64,000 nucleotides of DNA from Paenibacillus phytohabitans (lineage in GTDB: Bacteria; Bacillota; Bacilli; Paenibacillales; Paenibacillaceae): contig NZ_WHOB01000088.1 of NCBI RefSeq assembly GCF_013141775.1, positions 1-64,000 of the forward strand. Reading direction: 5' to 3'. The notes under the pieces were generated by a model. It did no database searches and was not told the origin of the DNA. It saw nothing but the letters and a program-made list of their open reading frames with translations. This document shows, piece by piece, positions 42,174 to 50,056 of the stretch. Position 1 is the first letter of the stretch; every line of letters starts with the position of its first letter. The position numbers were made by a program, and so were the translations under genes.

Positions 42174-43874
42174 TTAATGAAGCATCAGACAGCCAAACGG
42201 CTCAATCTCCACTAGCATCCGCTTATCGGTGCGGATGGTGAGTCCGCTCAACAGATCAACCAGCACCGTTTTGTCCGGGCGGTAATTGCACAGCTCAAGC
42301 TGGTATGCATTAGGAGAATTATTGATAATAAGGCCCATCCGGTCCTGTTCACTGCGCCGCACATAACCTAGGACATTGCGGGGCTCGTCTGTAAACCACG
42401 GGCGGAATCCGCCTGTCCGCAGCACTTCATGTTCTTTTCGCAGAGAGATCAGCTGTTTGTACCATTCCTGCAGCAGCATATTCTGATCCTGAGCTTCCCA
42501 GATCATTGGCTGCCGGCAGTGGGGATCCGTAGCCCCTTCCATTCCAACTTCATCACCGTAATAAATCATGGGCAGACCTATATAGGTCATCTGGAAAAAT
42601 ACAGCCAGCTTCATCCGGCTTAAGCTTGTGGATTCCCGGTCCCAGCCCCTGCCTCCCTGCTTGCAGGCAGTCAGAAAACGTAAGGTATCGTGGCTGCCCA
42701 GCAGCTGGAACATAGCTGAATTAGCCTGATCATTGTAGAGGGCTTCCTGGTGCAGCACCTGCTCCATGAAGCGGACCGGTCCCGCAGATTGTCCGGCAAA
42801 AAACTCCAGCACCGCATCCCGCAGCACGTAGTTCATCCCGCCGTCGAACTGGTCTCCCCGGAGCCACGGTCCGGAAGCATGCATAATCTCACCAATCAGC
42901 AGGAGGTCGGGGAACTCGGCCTTCAACTCCCGGCGGAACCTCGGCCAAAAGGCCGGGGACACTTCATTAGCCACATCCAGCCTCCAGCCGTCGATTCCCG
43001 CCTCCCGTACCCAATACTTGGCTACCTCCATCATATAATCGGCTACATCCGGATGATCCATATTCAGCTTCGGCATGCTGGCTTCCGCTTTGGCGAAGGT
43101 CTCATAGCTGGGAACCGGCGCCTGGCGTACAGGGAAAGAACGGATATAGAACCAGTCTTTATACGGCGATGCCTCTCCCCGCTCCAACACATCCTTGAAG
43201 GCAAAGAACGTATCCCCGGCATGATTGAATACCGCATCGAGCAGAACCTTCATCCCGTATCGGTGTGCTGTATCAACCAGCATTTTCAGATCCTCCATCG
43301 TCCCAAAGCCCGGGTCCACCTTGTAATAATCGGATGTATTGTATTTATGCTCTGAAGGCGATTCGAAGATCGGAGTCATATAAATGGCGGTCACACCCAG
43401 CTCGTGCAAATAGGGGATTTTGTCTGCAATGCCTTGTAACGTCCCCTGGTTGTAGCTGCTGGGATAAATCTGATAAACAATCGCATCTGCAGTCCAGGAA
43501 GGCAGCAGGGTTGCCTGCGGATGGTGAATATATGCATATTGAAAAGCCCCTGCCTGCTCCCGGTTCTCCGATATTCCCCTCTCTCCATACCATACATTTT
43601 CCCCTGCAGGATTCTTGATATGGAACTGGTACCGGCATTTGCCGGTCTCCGTCCGGAGTACCGCCTCATGAATGTCATAGGCCCCGGCAGAACCGGTCCG
43701 CTCCATCTCCTGCGGAAGCTCGCTGCCGGGTGAATCGTAGCGGTCGGAATGGATAACGGTACAGCAGAGCGACTGTCCGCTCTGCACAAATAAACGCAAT
43801 TTAAGGGTGCCGGGACCTGCCGGGAAAGCGAAAGGGTCCTCGGCCGTATGGTACAGAAACAAATGCTTGGACAT
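42174..43874 (-). CDS. GH13 alpha-glycosidase (neopullulanase/cyclomaltodextrinase type)
   Basis: A 566-residue GH13 enzyme with an N-terminal beta domain (1-120), a catalytic barrel and a short C-terminal domain. Catalytic residues: Asp300 in GWRLDVANE, Glu329 in LIGEIMH, Asp396 in GSHDTLRF. It hydrolyses alpha-1,4 (perhaps alpha-1,6) glucans; without a signal peptide it acts on imported maltodextrins. The start at 43874 follows AAAGGAGA. A LacI regulator is divergently encoded 118 bases away and probably controls it. Confidence 0.92.
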   Translation of the reverse strand: MSKHLFLYHTAEDPFAFPAGPGTLKLRLFVQSGQSLCCTVIHSDRYDSPGSELPQEMERTGSAGAYDIHEAVLRTETGKCRYQFHIKNPAGENVWYGERGISENREQAGAFQYAYIHHPQATLLPSWTADAIVYQIYPSSYNQGTLQGIADKIPYLHELGVTAIYMTPIFESPSEHKYNTSDYYKVDPGFGTMEDLKMLVDTAHRYGMKVLLDAVFNHAGDTFFAFKDVLERGEASPYKDWFYIRSFPVRQAPVPSYETFAKAEASMPKLNMDHPDVADYMMEVAKYWVREAGIDGWRLDVANEVSPAFWPRFRRELKAEFPDLLLIGEIMHASGPWLRGDQFDGGMNYVLRDAVLEFFAGQSAGPVRFMEQVLHQEALYNDQANSAMFQLLGSHDTLRFLTACKQGGRGWDRESTSLSRMKLAVFFQMTYIGLPMIYYGDEVGMEGATDPHCRQPMIWEAQDQNMLLQEWYKQLISLRKEHEVLRTGGFRPWFTDEPRNVLGYVRRSEQDRMGLIINNSPNAYQLELCNYRPDKTVLVDLLSGLTIRTDKRMLVEIEPFGCLMLH

Positions 43875-43992
43875 CAGGTTCAGTCTCCTTTGGTACTGCA
43901 TAGAGTAGCTTGCACAATCTGTGTTATTATGGCAGGTAGAACGAGTTCACTGTCATGGAATACAAATACCGTTATGACCGAGAGGGATCGCT

Positions 43993-45009
43993 ATGAAAGT
44001 TACGATTAAGGATATTGCCCAGGCGGCAGGAGTTGCCAAATCCACCGTATCCAAGGTAATGAATGACTCTCCCAAAATATCCGAGGAAACGAAAACCCGG
44101 GTCAGGGATATTATTAAGCAGATGAACTATACTCCCAGCAGTATTGCCACCGGACTTGCCAGACAAAGCAGTAATACGGTCGCAATCCTGATCGATATGT
44201 CTAAGGAAAGCGAATTTCTGAATCAGTTCTTTTATAACATCATCGGCGGGGTGGAGAGCGTCATCGGACCTCTGAAATATGAGCTGACCATTGCCAACAT
44301 TCAGCATGATCAGGCTGAGGGGCATTTCCTGCACAGACTGGTGCTGAATAAGCGGGTGGACGGTATCATTGCCAACACTTCAGTGCTGACTCCTGAGCTA
44401 TGCGCAGAGCTTAACAGGCTGGAGTTCCCCTATATCTCGATCGGTGAAATTAATCCTCCCGGGACATGGGTCGATTGTGACAATGAGCTTGGAGGAACGG
44501 TGCTGACTGGACATCTGCTGGAGCAGGGGTATTCCTCTATTGCTTTTATTGGCGGAGAACAGAACGAGCCTCTGTTCCTGCGCCGTATCGCCGGTTATAC
44601 GGCCACGCTGCGTCAGGCGGGTCTTCCGGTGCGCAGCGACCGGATTATCAACGGCAGAGCAGCCGAAGAGGATGGCTATGACGCGGCTATGCAGCTGCTG
44701 CAAAGCGCAGAACCGCCCGATGCTATTGTCTGCATGAGTAACTTCTCTGCTTTTGGAGTGCTCCAGGCTGCCCGGGAACTGAAGGTTCAGATTCCGGCGC
44801 AGCTGGGCATCGCCACGTTCGATGAATACCCGCTGTCTCCCTATACCACACCTCCGCTAACTTCACTCAATATGGATACCTTCCAGCTTGGGGTCTCCGC
44901 AGGACGGTTATTAATGGACAAGCTTGGCACCACGGTCACTACTGAGAGCGGACAGCTGCTGGAGCCGGTGCTGATTCCAAGGTTGTCTTCCCTGCGAAGC
45001 AGTAAGTAG
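43993..45009 (+). CDS. LacI-family transcriptional regulator
   Basis: A 338-residue LacI/GalR protein. The N-terminal helix-turn-helix is TIKDIAQAAGVAKSTVSKVM (4-23), the hinge lies near 50-60 (PSSIATGLARQ), and the rest is a periplasmic-binding-like sensor domain. Given the divergent GH13 gene, the ligand is likely a maltodextrin or related sugar. I could not pick out a convincing operator in the 118-base shared region. Confidence 0.93.
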   Translation: MKVTIKDIAQAAGVAKSTVSKVMNDSPKISEETKTRVRDIIKQMNYTPSSIATGLARQSSNTVAILIDMSKESEFLNQFFYNIIGGVESVIGPLKYELTIANIQHDQAEGHFLHRLVLNKRVDGIIANTSVLTPELCAELNRLEFPYISIGEINPPGTWVDCDNELGGTVLTGHLLEQGYSSIAFIGGEQNEPLFLRRIAGYTATLRQAGLPVRSDRIINGRAAEEDGYDAAMQLLQSAEPPDAIVCMSNFSAFGVLQAARELKVQIPAQLGIATFDEYPLSPYTTPPLTSLNMDTFQLGVSAGRLLMDKLGTTVTTESGQLLEPVLIPRLSSLRSSK

Positions 45010-45176
45010 CCTGCGGACAGAATAGATTAAATGAGGCAATTCGTCCGAATGAATTACCCGGACTGGAGTTGGCTGGGCTATAACGGCCCCATCCACGGGA
45101 AACCGGTTTCCCTAAATTGAAATTAACACGCGCTATAGGCAATGTCAATGTGAAATCATACAATAAGAACTGCATG

Positions 45177-45221
45177 CCGAAGAGCCCTTTCCACTGAATT
45201 GTGAAAAGGGGCTCTTCGGCT
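45177..45221. terminator. Bidirectional hairpin between the LacI and hydrolase genes
   Basis: CCGAAGAGCCC / GGGCTCTTCGG with inner CTTTCCAC / GTGAAAAG pairing. It lies between two convergent genes; no long T run. Confidence 0.6.
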
Positions 45222-45242
45222 TGTCCGTTTACCTTCCCTGAA

Positions 45243-45911
45243 TTAATGACCGGAGCTACGGATAAACTGCAGCACTTCCCTCATCATCGCCGGGCTCTCC
45301 TCGCTGTGGCAGACCATATGCCCGCTCTTTTCCATAATCAGCACCTGCTTGCGGCCGGAGGGGATGGTCTGCTCCAGATAGCCTGCACTTTTGAATTTCA
45401 CCAGATGATCGCGCTTGCCCTGCACAATGAGGGTTGGCAGATCCATCTGCGGATAGATCTCAAAGCTCTCGCGGACCAGACGCTGAAATTCTCTTGTGGC
45501 CTTCGCGGGAGTGGAGCCCCATTTACGGATGTAATTCCTGATCATCTCCGGCTGCCCCAGCGTCCGCAGGATCTGGACCGGATTCAGCGGAAACACAGGG
45601 GTGGACAGCAAAGTCAGTGATTTGATCCTGGCCTTATATTGAACCGATAGATGGGAAGCAATCAGCGCCCCTGTAGAAAAACCTATCAGATGTACGCCCT
45701 CTGTCCGGGTCAGCAATGTACTCAGCTCATCCTCGGCGCTTTGCCGCCAACCCTGGCGGTCCGACTGGAGCAAATCACTCCGGCTGCCCCCGTGTCCTTG
45801 TAACGTGAACGTTCTGGACAGGCAATCATGTGCTCCGAGATACTGGGATAATGGAGCAATCTCATACTCGCCTCCGGTAAAGCCGTGTATAAACAGGCAG
45901 CTATCCATCAT
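45243..45911 (-). CDS. Alpha/beta-hydrolase (carboxylesterase type)
   Basis: A 222-residue hydrolase. Oxyanion region HGFTGGEYE, nucleophile Ser79 in GFSTG, Asp168 in GKRDHLV and His198 in KSGHMV complete the triad. It resembles the Est30/YvaK thermostable carboxylesterase group. No signal peptide. Substrate unknown. The gene stands alone. Confidence 0.9.
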   Translation of the reverse strand: MMDSCLFIHGFTGGEYEIAPLSQYLGAHDCLSRTFTLQGHGGSRSDLLQSDRQGWRQSAEDELSTLLTRTEGVHLIGFSTGALIASHLSVQYKARIKSLTLLSTPVFPLNPVQILRTLGQPEMIRNYIRKWGSTPAKATREFQRLVRESFEIYPQMDLPTLIVQGKRDHLVKFKSAGYLEQTIPSGRKQVLIMEKSGHMVCHSEESPAMMREVLQFIRSSGH

Positions 45912-46023
45912 GTATCCTCATTTCACACCTTATTAATATCCATTTATAGAAAAATAAACCTTAACAGAGCCGAAGTCAAGGTTTACTCCCTGTTCCTGCT
46001 ATAGACCGACTGCATAACAGCGG

Positions 46024-46602
46024 TTATCTCTCCCACCAGGTCAGACTCAACGCGGAGATAATGGTTCCGACCGCAGCACTTGAGGAGGTTACATTGATGC
46101 TGAGTGCATTGTTAGGCGGAACGATGATACTTCCGGTAAAAGCCGGAGTAAATACTCCCGGCGCTAATTGATAAGTGGCTAATACGCTTCCTCCGGTGAT
46201 TGCCGCGGTAGAGGACTGAACCGTCATGGCACTGGCCGCCGGGCTGCCCAGATTATTGTTCACCGGAGTTACAGTAGCAGGCGAAGTGATTGTCCCTCCT
46301 CTAACAATGGTAAAGGTTCCTGAGATGGAGGTCAGCAGCGAAGTCCCGCCGATGCTGCCGCTTACGCGGGATAAATACAAGGTTCTGCCGCTGCCGGCCG
46401 GATTATTGATGCGCACTGTGATGATGGCAGAAGCAAGTCCCAGGACAATCGTTGCTGAGTTCGAAGCATTCGCCGAGAATAAAACGGCAGACTGGGAAGC
46501 GCTTATCTCCGGCGGTGCGCTAATGTCCGGTGCCCGAAAGGTATTCGTCATCTCTACATAGACCGGCTGGTCATTATCATTAATTACATAATTATTAGGC
46601 AT
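46024..46602 (-). CDS. MPN...WWE protein, second of a tandem pair
   Basis: A 192-residue Ala/Ser/Thr/Val-rich protein with no signal peptide and no cysteine. It begins MPNNYVINDNDQPVYVEMTN and ends TWWER. Predicted structure is mostly beta, with shared patches NPAGSGRTLYLSRV and IIVPPNNALSI. The start at 46602 follows GGGAGGGAG. Its upstream neighbour is a paralogue with matching motifs. Not a family I can name; the pair lies divergent to the large repeat protein and may belong to the same structure. Confidence 0.8.
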   Translation of the reverse strand: MPNNYVINDNDQPVYVEMTNTFRAPDISAPPEISASQSAVLFSANASNSATIVLGLASAIITVRINNPAGSGRTLYLSRVSGSIGGTSLLTSISGTFTIVRGGTITSPATVTPVNNNLGSPAASAMTVQSSTAAITGGSVLATYQLAPGVFTPAFTGSIIVPPNNALSINVTSSSAAVGTIISALSLTWWER

Positions 46603-46643
46603 GATCCGCTCCCTCCCGTTCTGGCTCTGATCTGATTCTGGTT

Positions 46644-47180
46644 CTAGTTCTCCCACCAGCTGATGTTCCCGGTAGCCGCTGTACTGCCAGATGCAATTGT
46701 AATGCTTATCGTAAGCGAGCTGCCGGGGGGCAGAATTATTCTTCCGTCCAAATCAAGAATCACCGGACCTGTGGCCAGCAGCAGCGACATTAACGTTGCC
46801 GGACTTCCGGTGGGTGCCGCCGTTGCTGTCCGTGCAGTCGTCACACTGGTGACGGCGCTGCCGAAGTTATAGTTGACCGGGGTTACGATAGATCCCCCGA
46901 CTGTTGCATTGCGCAGCAGTGTTAAGGTTACCGCTGCTGTCCCGGTGCTCGCGATTACGCGCGAAATATACACCGTACGTCCGCTGCCACCCGGGTTGGA
47001 TACCTGCATCACAAGCGGAGCTGCAGTAGTAACTGTGGAAGCAAAGGAAAATCCGAACAATAAGCCTGACATGGCGGCTCCCGCCTCAGGCAGGGTATCA
47101 ATACCGGGAGCAATATAGGTGTTGACCTGCTCTGTATACAGCGGCTGGCTGTTCTGGTTGAATACAGCATCATTGGGCAT
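46644..47180 (-). CDS. MPN...WWE protein, first of a tandem pair
   Basis: A 178-residue paralogue of the neighbouring gene: it begins MPNDAVFNQNSQPLYTEQVN, contains NPGGSGRTVYISRV and RIILPPGSSLTI, and ends SWWEN. Cysteine-free, low in charge, rich in Thr, Ala, Ser and Val, no signal peptide. The start follows GGGAGGGTAAAG. Together with the repeat protein it shares an MPN start, low charge and lack of an export signal, features seen in some spore-surface proteins made in the mother cell. That placement is inference. Confidence 0.8.
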   Translation of the reverse strand: MPNDAVFNQNSQPLYTEQVNTYIAPGIDTLPEAGAAMSGLLFGFSFASTVTTAAPLVMQVSNPGGSGRTVYISRVIASTGTAAVTLTLLRNATVGGSIVTPVNYNFGSAVTSVTTARTATAAPTGSPATLMSLLLATGPVILDLDGRIILPPGSSLTISITIASGSTAATGNISWWEN

Positions 47181-47310
47181 AGCTTTACCCTCCCTCGTTC
47201 TAGCATATTCTCATAGTATGCAAGGACGTCTGGCAGGTTGTTCGGTAATATGCGTATTTTTGCACCCGCAACCCAGTCATCCTCTTAAATTCTCCATATA
47301 GTAATATCAC

Positions 47311-47324
47311 ACCATTCGAATGGT
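47311..47324. promoter_or_regulatory. 14-bp perfect palindrome in the divergent control region
   Basis: ACCATTCGAATGGT is a perfect inverted repeat midway between the divergent genes starting at 47180 and 47455. It could be an operator or an RNA hairpin. Confidence 0.35.
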
Positions 47325-47381
47325 CCAGCTTAAACGTACAGGCTTCACCCTGTTCCACCCGCCAGCTTATATATGCTTGAG

Positions 47382-47406
47382 ACCCAGACGACGGTTTGGG
47401 TTTTTT
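47382..47406 (+). terminator. Intrinsic terminator in the leader of the repeat-protein gene
   Basis: ACCCAGAC / GTTTGGGT (one G-T pair) with a 4-base loop, directly followed by TTTTT. It stands 48 bases before the TTG start at 47455 and points toward it. No plus-strand gene precedes it within 1.4 kb, so it either attenuates the repeat gene or ends a short RNA. Confidence 0.75.
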
Positions 47407-47454
47407 CATGAGTAAGCAGACGATATCCATTCTATGAAGAAAGGATGAATAACT

Positions 47455-49893
47455 TTGCCGAATTTCAGTTCATTTCAAGCCAATCCGGACAATCTGCGCA
47501 CGCTTATTTTCGGCCGGGACCCTTCGACTCTGATTGACCGCCCACTGACAACGGATGCCAGCGGAAATCTGACCACCGTTATCTTAAACGGAACTATCTC
47601 CAGCGTGCTCGGGGCTACGATTACTGCTGGTACATTAACATCTGCCGGTACAGTTACTAACATCCTTGCCGGTACGATTACTAGCGTGCTTGGAGCTACC
47701 ATTACTGCTGGTACATTAACATCTGCCGGTACAGTTACCAACATCCTTGCCGGTACGATTACCAGCGTGCTTGGAGCTACCATTACTGCTGGTACATTAT
47801 CATCGGCTGGTACAGTTACTAACCTGCTCGATGGTACCATCACTAGCGTGCTTGGAGCTACGATCACTGCTGGTACATTGTCATCCGCTGGTACGGTTAC
47901 TAACCTGCTCGATGGTACCATTACTAGTGTGCTTGGCGCTACGATTACTGCTGGTACATTATCATCGGCTGGTACGGTTACCAACATCCTCGACGGTACC
48001 ATCACCAGCGTGCTCGGGGCTACGATCACTGCAGGTACGTTGTCTTCGGCTGGTACAATTACCAACATCCTCGCCGGTACGATCACTAGCGTGCTCGGGG
48101 CTACGATCACTGCTGGTACATTATCATCGGCTGGTACGGTTACCAACATCCTCGACGGTACGATTACTAGTGTGCTTGGTGCTACGATCACTGCTGGTAC
48201 ATTATCATCGGCTGGTACGGTTACCAACATCCTCGCCGGTACGATTACTAGCGTGCTCGGGGCTACGATCACTGCAGGTACATTGTCTTCGGCTGGTACG
48301 GTTACCAATCTGTTAGATGGTACGATCACTAGCGTGCTCGGCGCTACGATCACTGCAGGTACATTGTCTTCGGCTGGTACGGTTACCAATCTGTTAGATG
48401 GTACGATCACTAGCGTGCTTGGCGCTACGATCACTGCTGGTACATTATCATCGGCTGGTACGGTTACCAACATCCTCGCCGGTACGATTACTAGCGTGCT
48501 TGGCGCTACGATTACCGCTGGTACGTTAACCAACCTGCTCGATGGTACCATCACCAGCGTGCTCGGCGCTACGATCACTGCTGGTACATTATCATCCGCT
48601 GGTACGGTTACTAACCTGCTCGATGGTACGATCACCAGCGTGCTCGGGGCTACAATTACTGCTGGTACATTGTCATCCGCTGGTACGGTTACTAACCTGC
48701 TCGACGGTACGATTACCAGCGTGCTCGGCGCTACGATCACTGCTGGTACATTGTCATCCGCTGGTACGGTTACTAACCTGCTCGACGGTACCATCACTAG
48801 CGTGCTTGGCGCTACAATCACTGCTGGTACATTGTCATCCGCTGGTACGGTTACTAACCTGCTCGACGGTACGATTACTAGCGTGCTCGGCGCTACCATT
48901 ACTGCTGGTACATTATCATCCGCTGGTACGGTTACTAACCTGCTCGATGGTACGATCACCAGCGTGCTCGGGGCTACGATCACTGCAGGTACGTTGTCTT
49001 CGGCTGGTACGGTTACTAACCTGCTCGATGGTACTATCACTAGCGTACTCGGCGCTACGATTACTGCCGGTACGTTAACCAACCTGCTCGACGGTACGAT
49101 TACTAGTGTGCTTGGCGCTACGATTACTGCTGGTACATTGTCATCCGCCGGTACGGTTACTAACATCCTCGCTGGTACAATCACTAGCGTGCTCGGCGCT
49201 ACCATTACTGCTGGTACATTATCATCGGCTGGTACAATTACCAACATCCTCGCCGGTACGATCACTAGCGTGCTCGGGGCTACGATCACTGCAGGTACAT
49301 TGTCTTCAGCTGGTACGGTTACTAACATCCTCGCCGGTACAATCACCAGTGTGCTTGGTGCTACCATCACTGCCGGTACATTGTCGTCAGCTGGTACGGT
49401 TACTAACATCCTCGCTGGTACAATCACCAGTGTGCTTGGTGCTACCATTACTGCCGGTACATTGTCTTCGGCTGGTACGGTTACTAACATCCTTGCCGGT
49501 ACGATTACTAGTGTGCTCGGGGCTACCATTACTGCCGGTACGCTGAGCAGCGTAACCTCGATTTCACAACGCAGCTTTATTGAGCTGGCTACAACCGGAA
49601 TTGCAACTTCAGATACCTACACGCCTTTGCCGGCCAATACTACCAGCGTACTGGGCACCTATTCTTACTTCATTGTGAATACCGGAGCCAATCCGGTGAA
49701 TACCCGTGTTGAGATCAGCGCGGACGGAACTAACTATTTCGTGGATACTACAGGCGACAATCCGCTGCCGGCTGGTTCGGTTGACGTCATCGTGCCTGCA
49801 CGGTTCCTGAAATACACCCGCCTCTCCTATCAATCCTCTACGCCGGGTGCGGCTTCTACGCTTAATGTCATTTTTGATGCACAAGGAACGTAA
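47455..49893 (+). CDS. Giant Thr/Ser-rich 27-residue-repeat protein with DUF6385-like C-terminus
   Basis: An 812-residue protein. Residues 1-50 are unique (MPNFSSFQANPDNLRTLIFG). Residues 51-697 hold 25 copies of the core VLGATITAGTL; spacing is 27 residues except for two 21-residue units that lack SSAGTV. A typical unit is GTITSVLGATITAGTL plus SSAGTVTNLLD, with ten Ser/Thr in 27. The last 115 residues form a globular beta domain (YSYFIVNTGANPVNTRVEIS) resembling DUF6385. No signal peptide, cysteine or membrane helix. The TTG start follows GAAAGGATG. Most likely a beta-rich filament or surface protein; the glycosyltransferases immediately downstream suggest it is glycosylated. Confidence 0.88.
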   Translation: MPNFSSFQANPDNLRTLIFGRDPSTLIDRPLTTDASGNLTTVILNGTISSVLGATITAGTLTSAGTVTNILAGTITSVLGATITAGTLTSAGTVTNILAGTITSVLGATITAGTLSSAGTVTNLLDGTITSVLGATITAGTLSSAGTVTNLLDGTITSVLGATITAGTLSSAGTVTNILDGTITSVLGATITAGTLSSAGTITNILAGTITSVLGATITAGTLSSAGTVTNILDGTITSVLGATITAGTLSSAGTVTNILAGTITSVLGATITAGTLSSAGTVTNLLDGTITSVLGATITAGTLSSAGTVTNLLDGTITSVLGATITAGTLSSAGTVTNILAGTITSVLGATITAGTLTNLLDGTITSVLGATITAGTLSSAGTVTNLLDGTITSVLGATITAGTLSSAGTVTNLLDGTITSVLGATITAGTLSSAGTVTNLLDGTITSVLGATITAGTLSSAGTVTNLLDGTITSVLGATITAGTLSSAGTVTNLLDGTITSVLGATITAGTLSSAGTVTNLLDGTITSVLGATITAGTLTNLLDGTITSVLGATITAGTLSSAGTVTNILAGTITSVLGATITAGTLSSAGTITNILAGTITSVLGATITAGTLSSAGTVTNILAGTITSVLGATITAGTLSSAGTVTNILAGTITSVLGATITAGTLSSAGTVTNILAGTITSVLGATITAGTLSSVTSISQRSFIELATTGIATSDTYTPLPANTTSVLGTYSYFIVNTGANPVNTRVEISADGTNYFVDTTGDNPLPAGSVDVIVPARFLKYTRLSYQSSTPGAASTLNVIFDAQGT
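47605..49545 (+). repeat. Coding tandem repeat, 25 units of mainly 81 bp
   Basis: Units of 81 bp (two of 63 bp) encode nearly identical peptides but differ at many third positions (for example CTGCTCGAT, CTGTTAGAT, ATCCTCGCC). Adjacent units at about 48290-48410 are almost identical, with the rare CTGTTAGAT in both, which points to a recent local duplication. Confidence 0.95.
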
Positions 49894-49922
49894 AAGAAAT
49901 GCCCGTCATATGATGCAGAAGC

Positions 49923-49952
49923 AAAGAGTGCATGGATATCCATGTACTCTTT
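49923..49952 (+). terminator. Hairpin after the repeat-protein gene
   Basis: AAAGAGTGCATGGATATCCATGTACTCTTT-type stem (arms AAAGAGT and ACTCTTT around CATGGATATCCATG), 30 bases past the stop. Only a short T run, so termination may be partial and could allow read-through to the glycosyltransferases. Confidence 0.5.
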
Positions 49953-50056
49953 CCTGTGCAGCATTCTGCTTCTACATAAGACGGCAAAACGCGACCCTGT
50001 GCCTCAACCAGCAATAAGCAGTACCGAATGATATAGCCCGCCAAGGAGGAACAATC

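Noticed and set aside
43875..43992. LacI operator between the GH13 and LacI genes
   Set aside because: I looked for a CG-centred palindrome and found none convincing, so no site is annotated.
47200..47430. 76-residue minus-strand frame in the divergent region before the repeat gene
   Set aside because: It would run through the plus-strand terminator hairpin and the palindrome, has no good ribosome-binding site and no family match. I kept the region as regulatory.
47475..49529. 684-residue minus-strand open frame opposite the repeat gene
   Set aside because: The 81-bp period is a multiple of three, so a frame without a stop in one unit is open in all. It has no ribosome-binding site or family match and is the shadow of the real gene.
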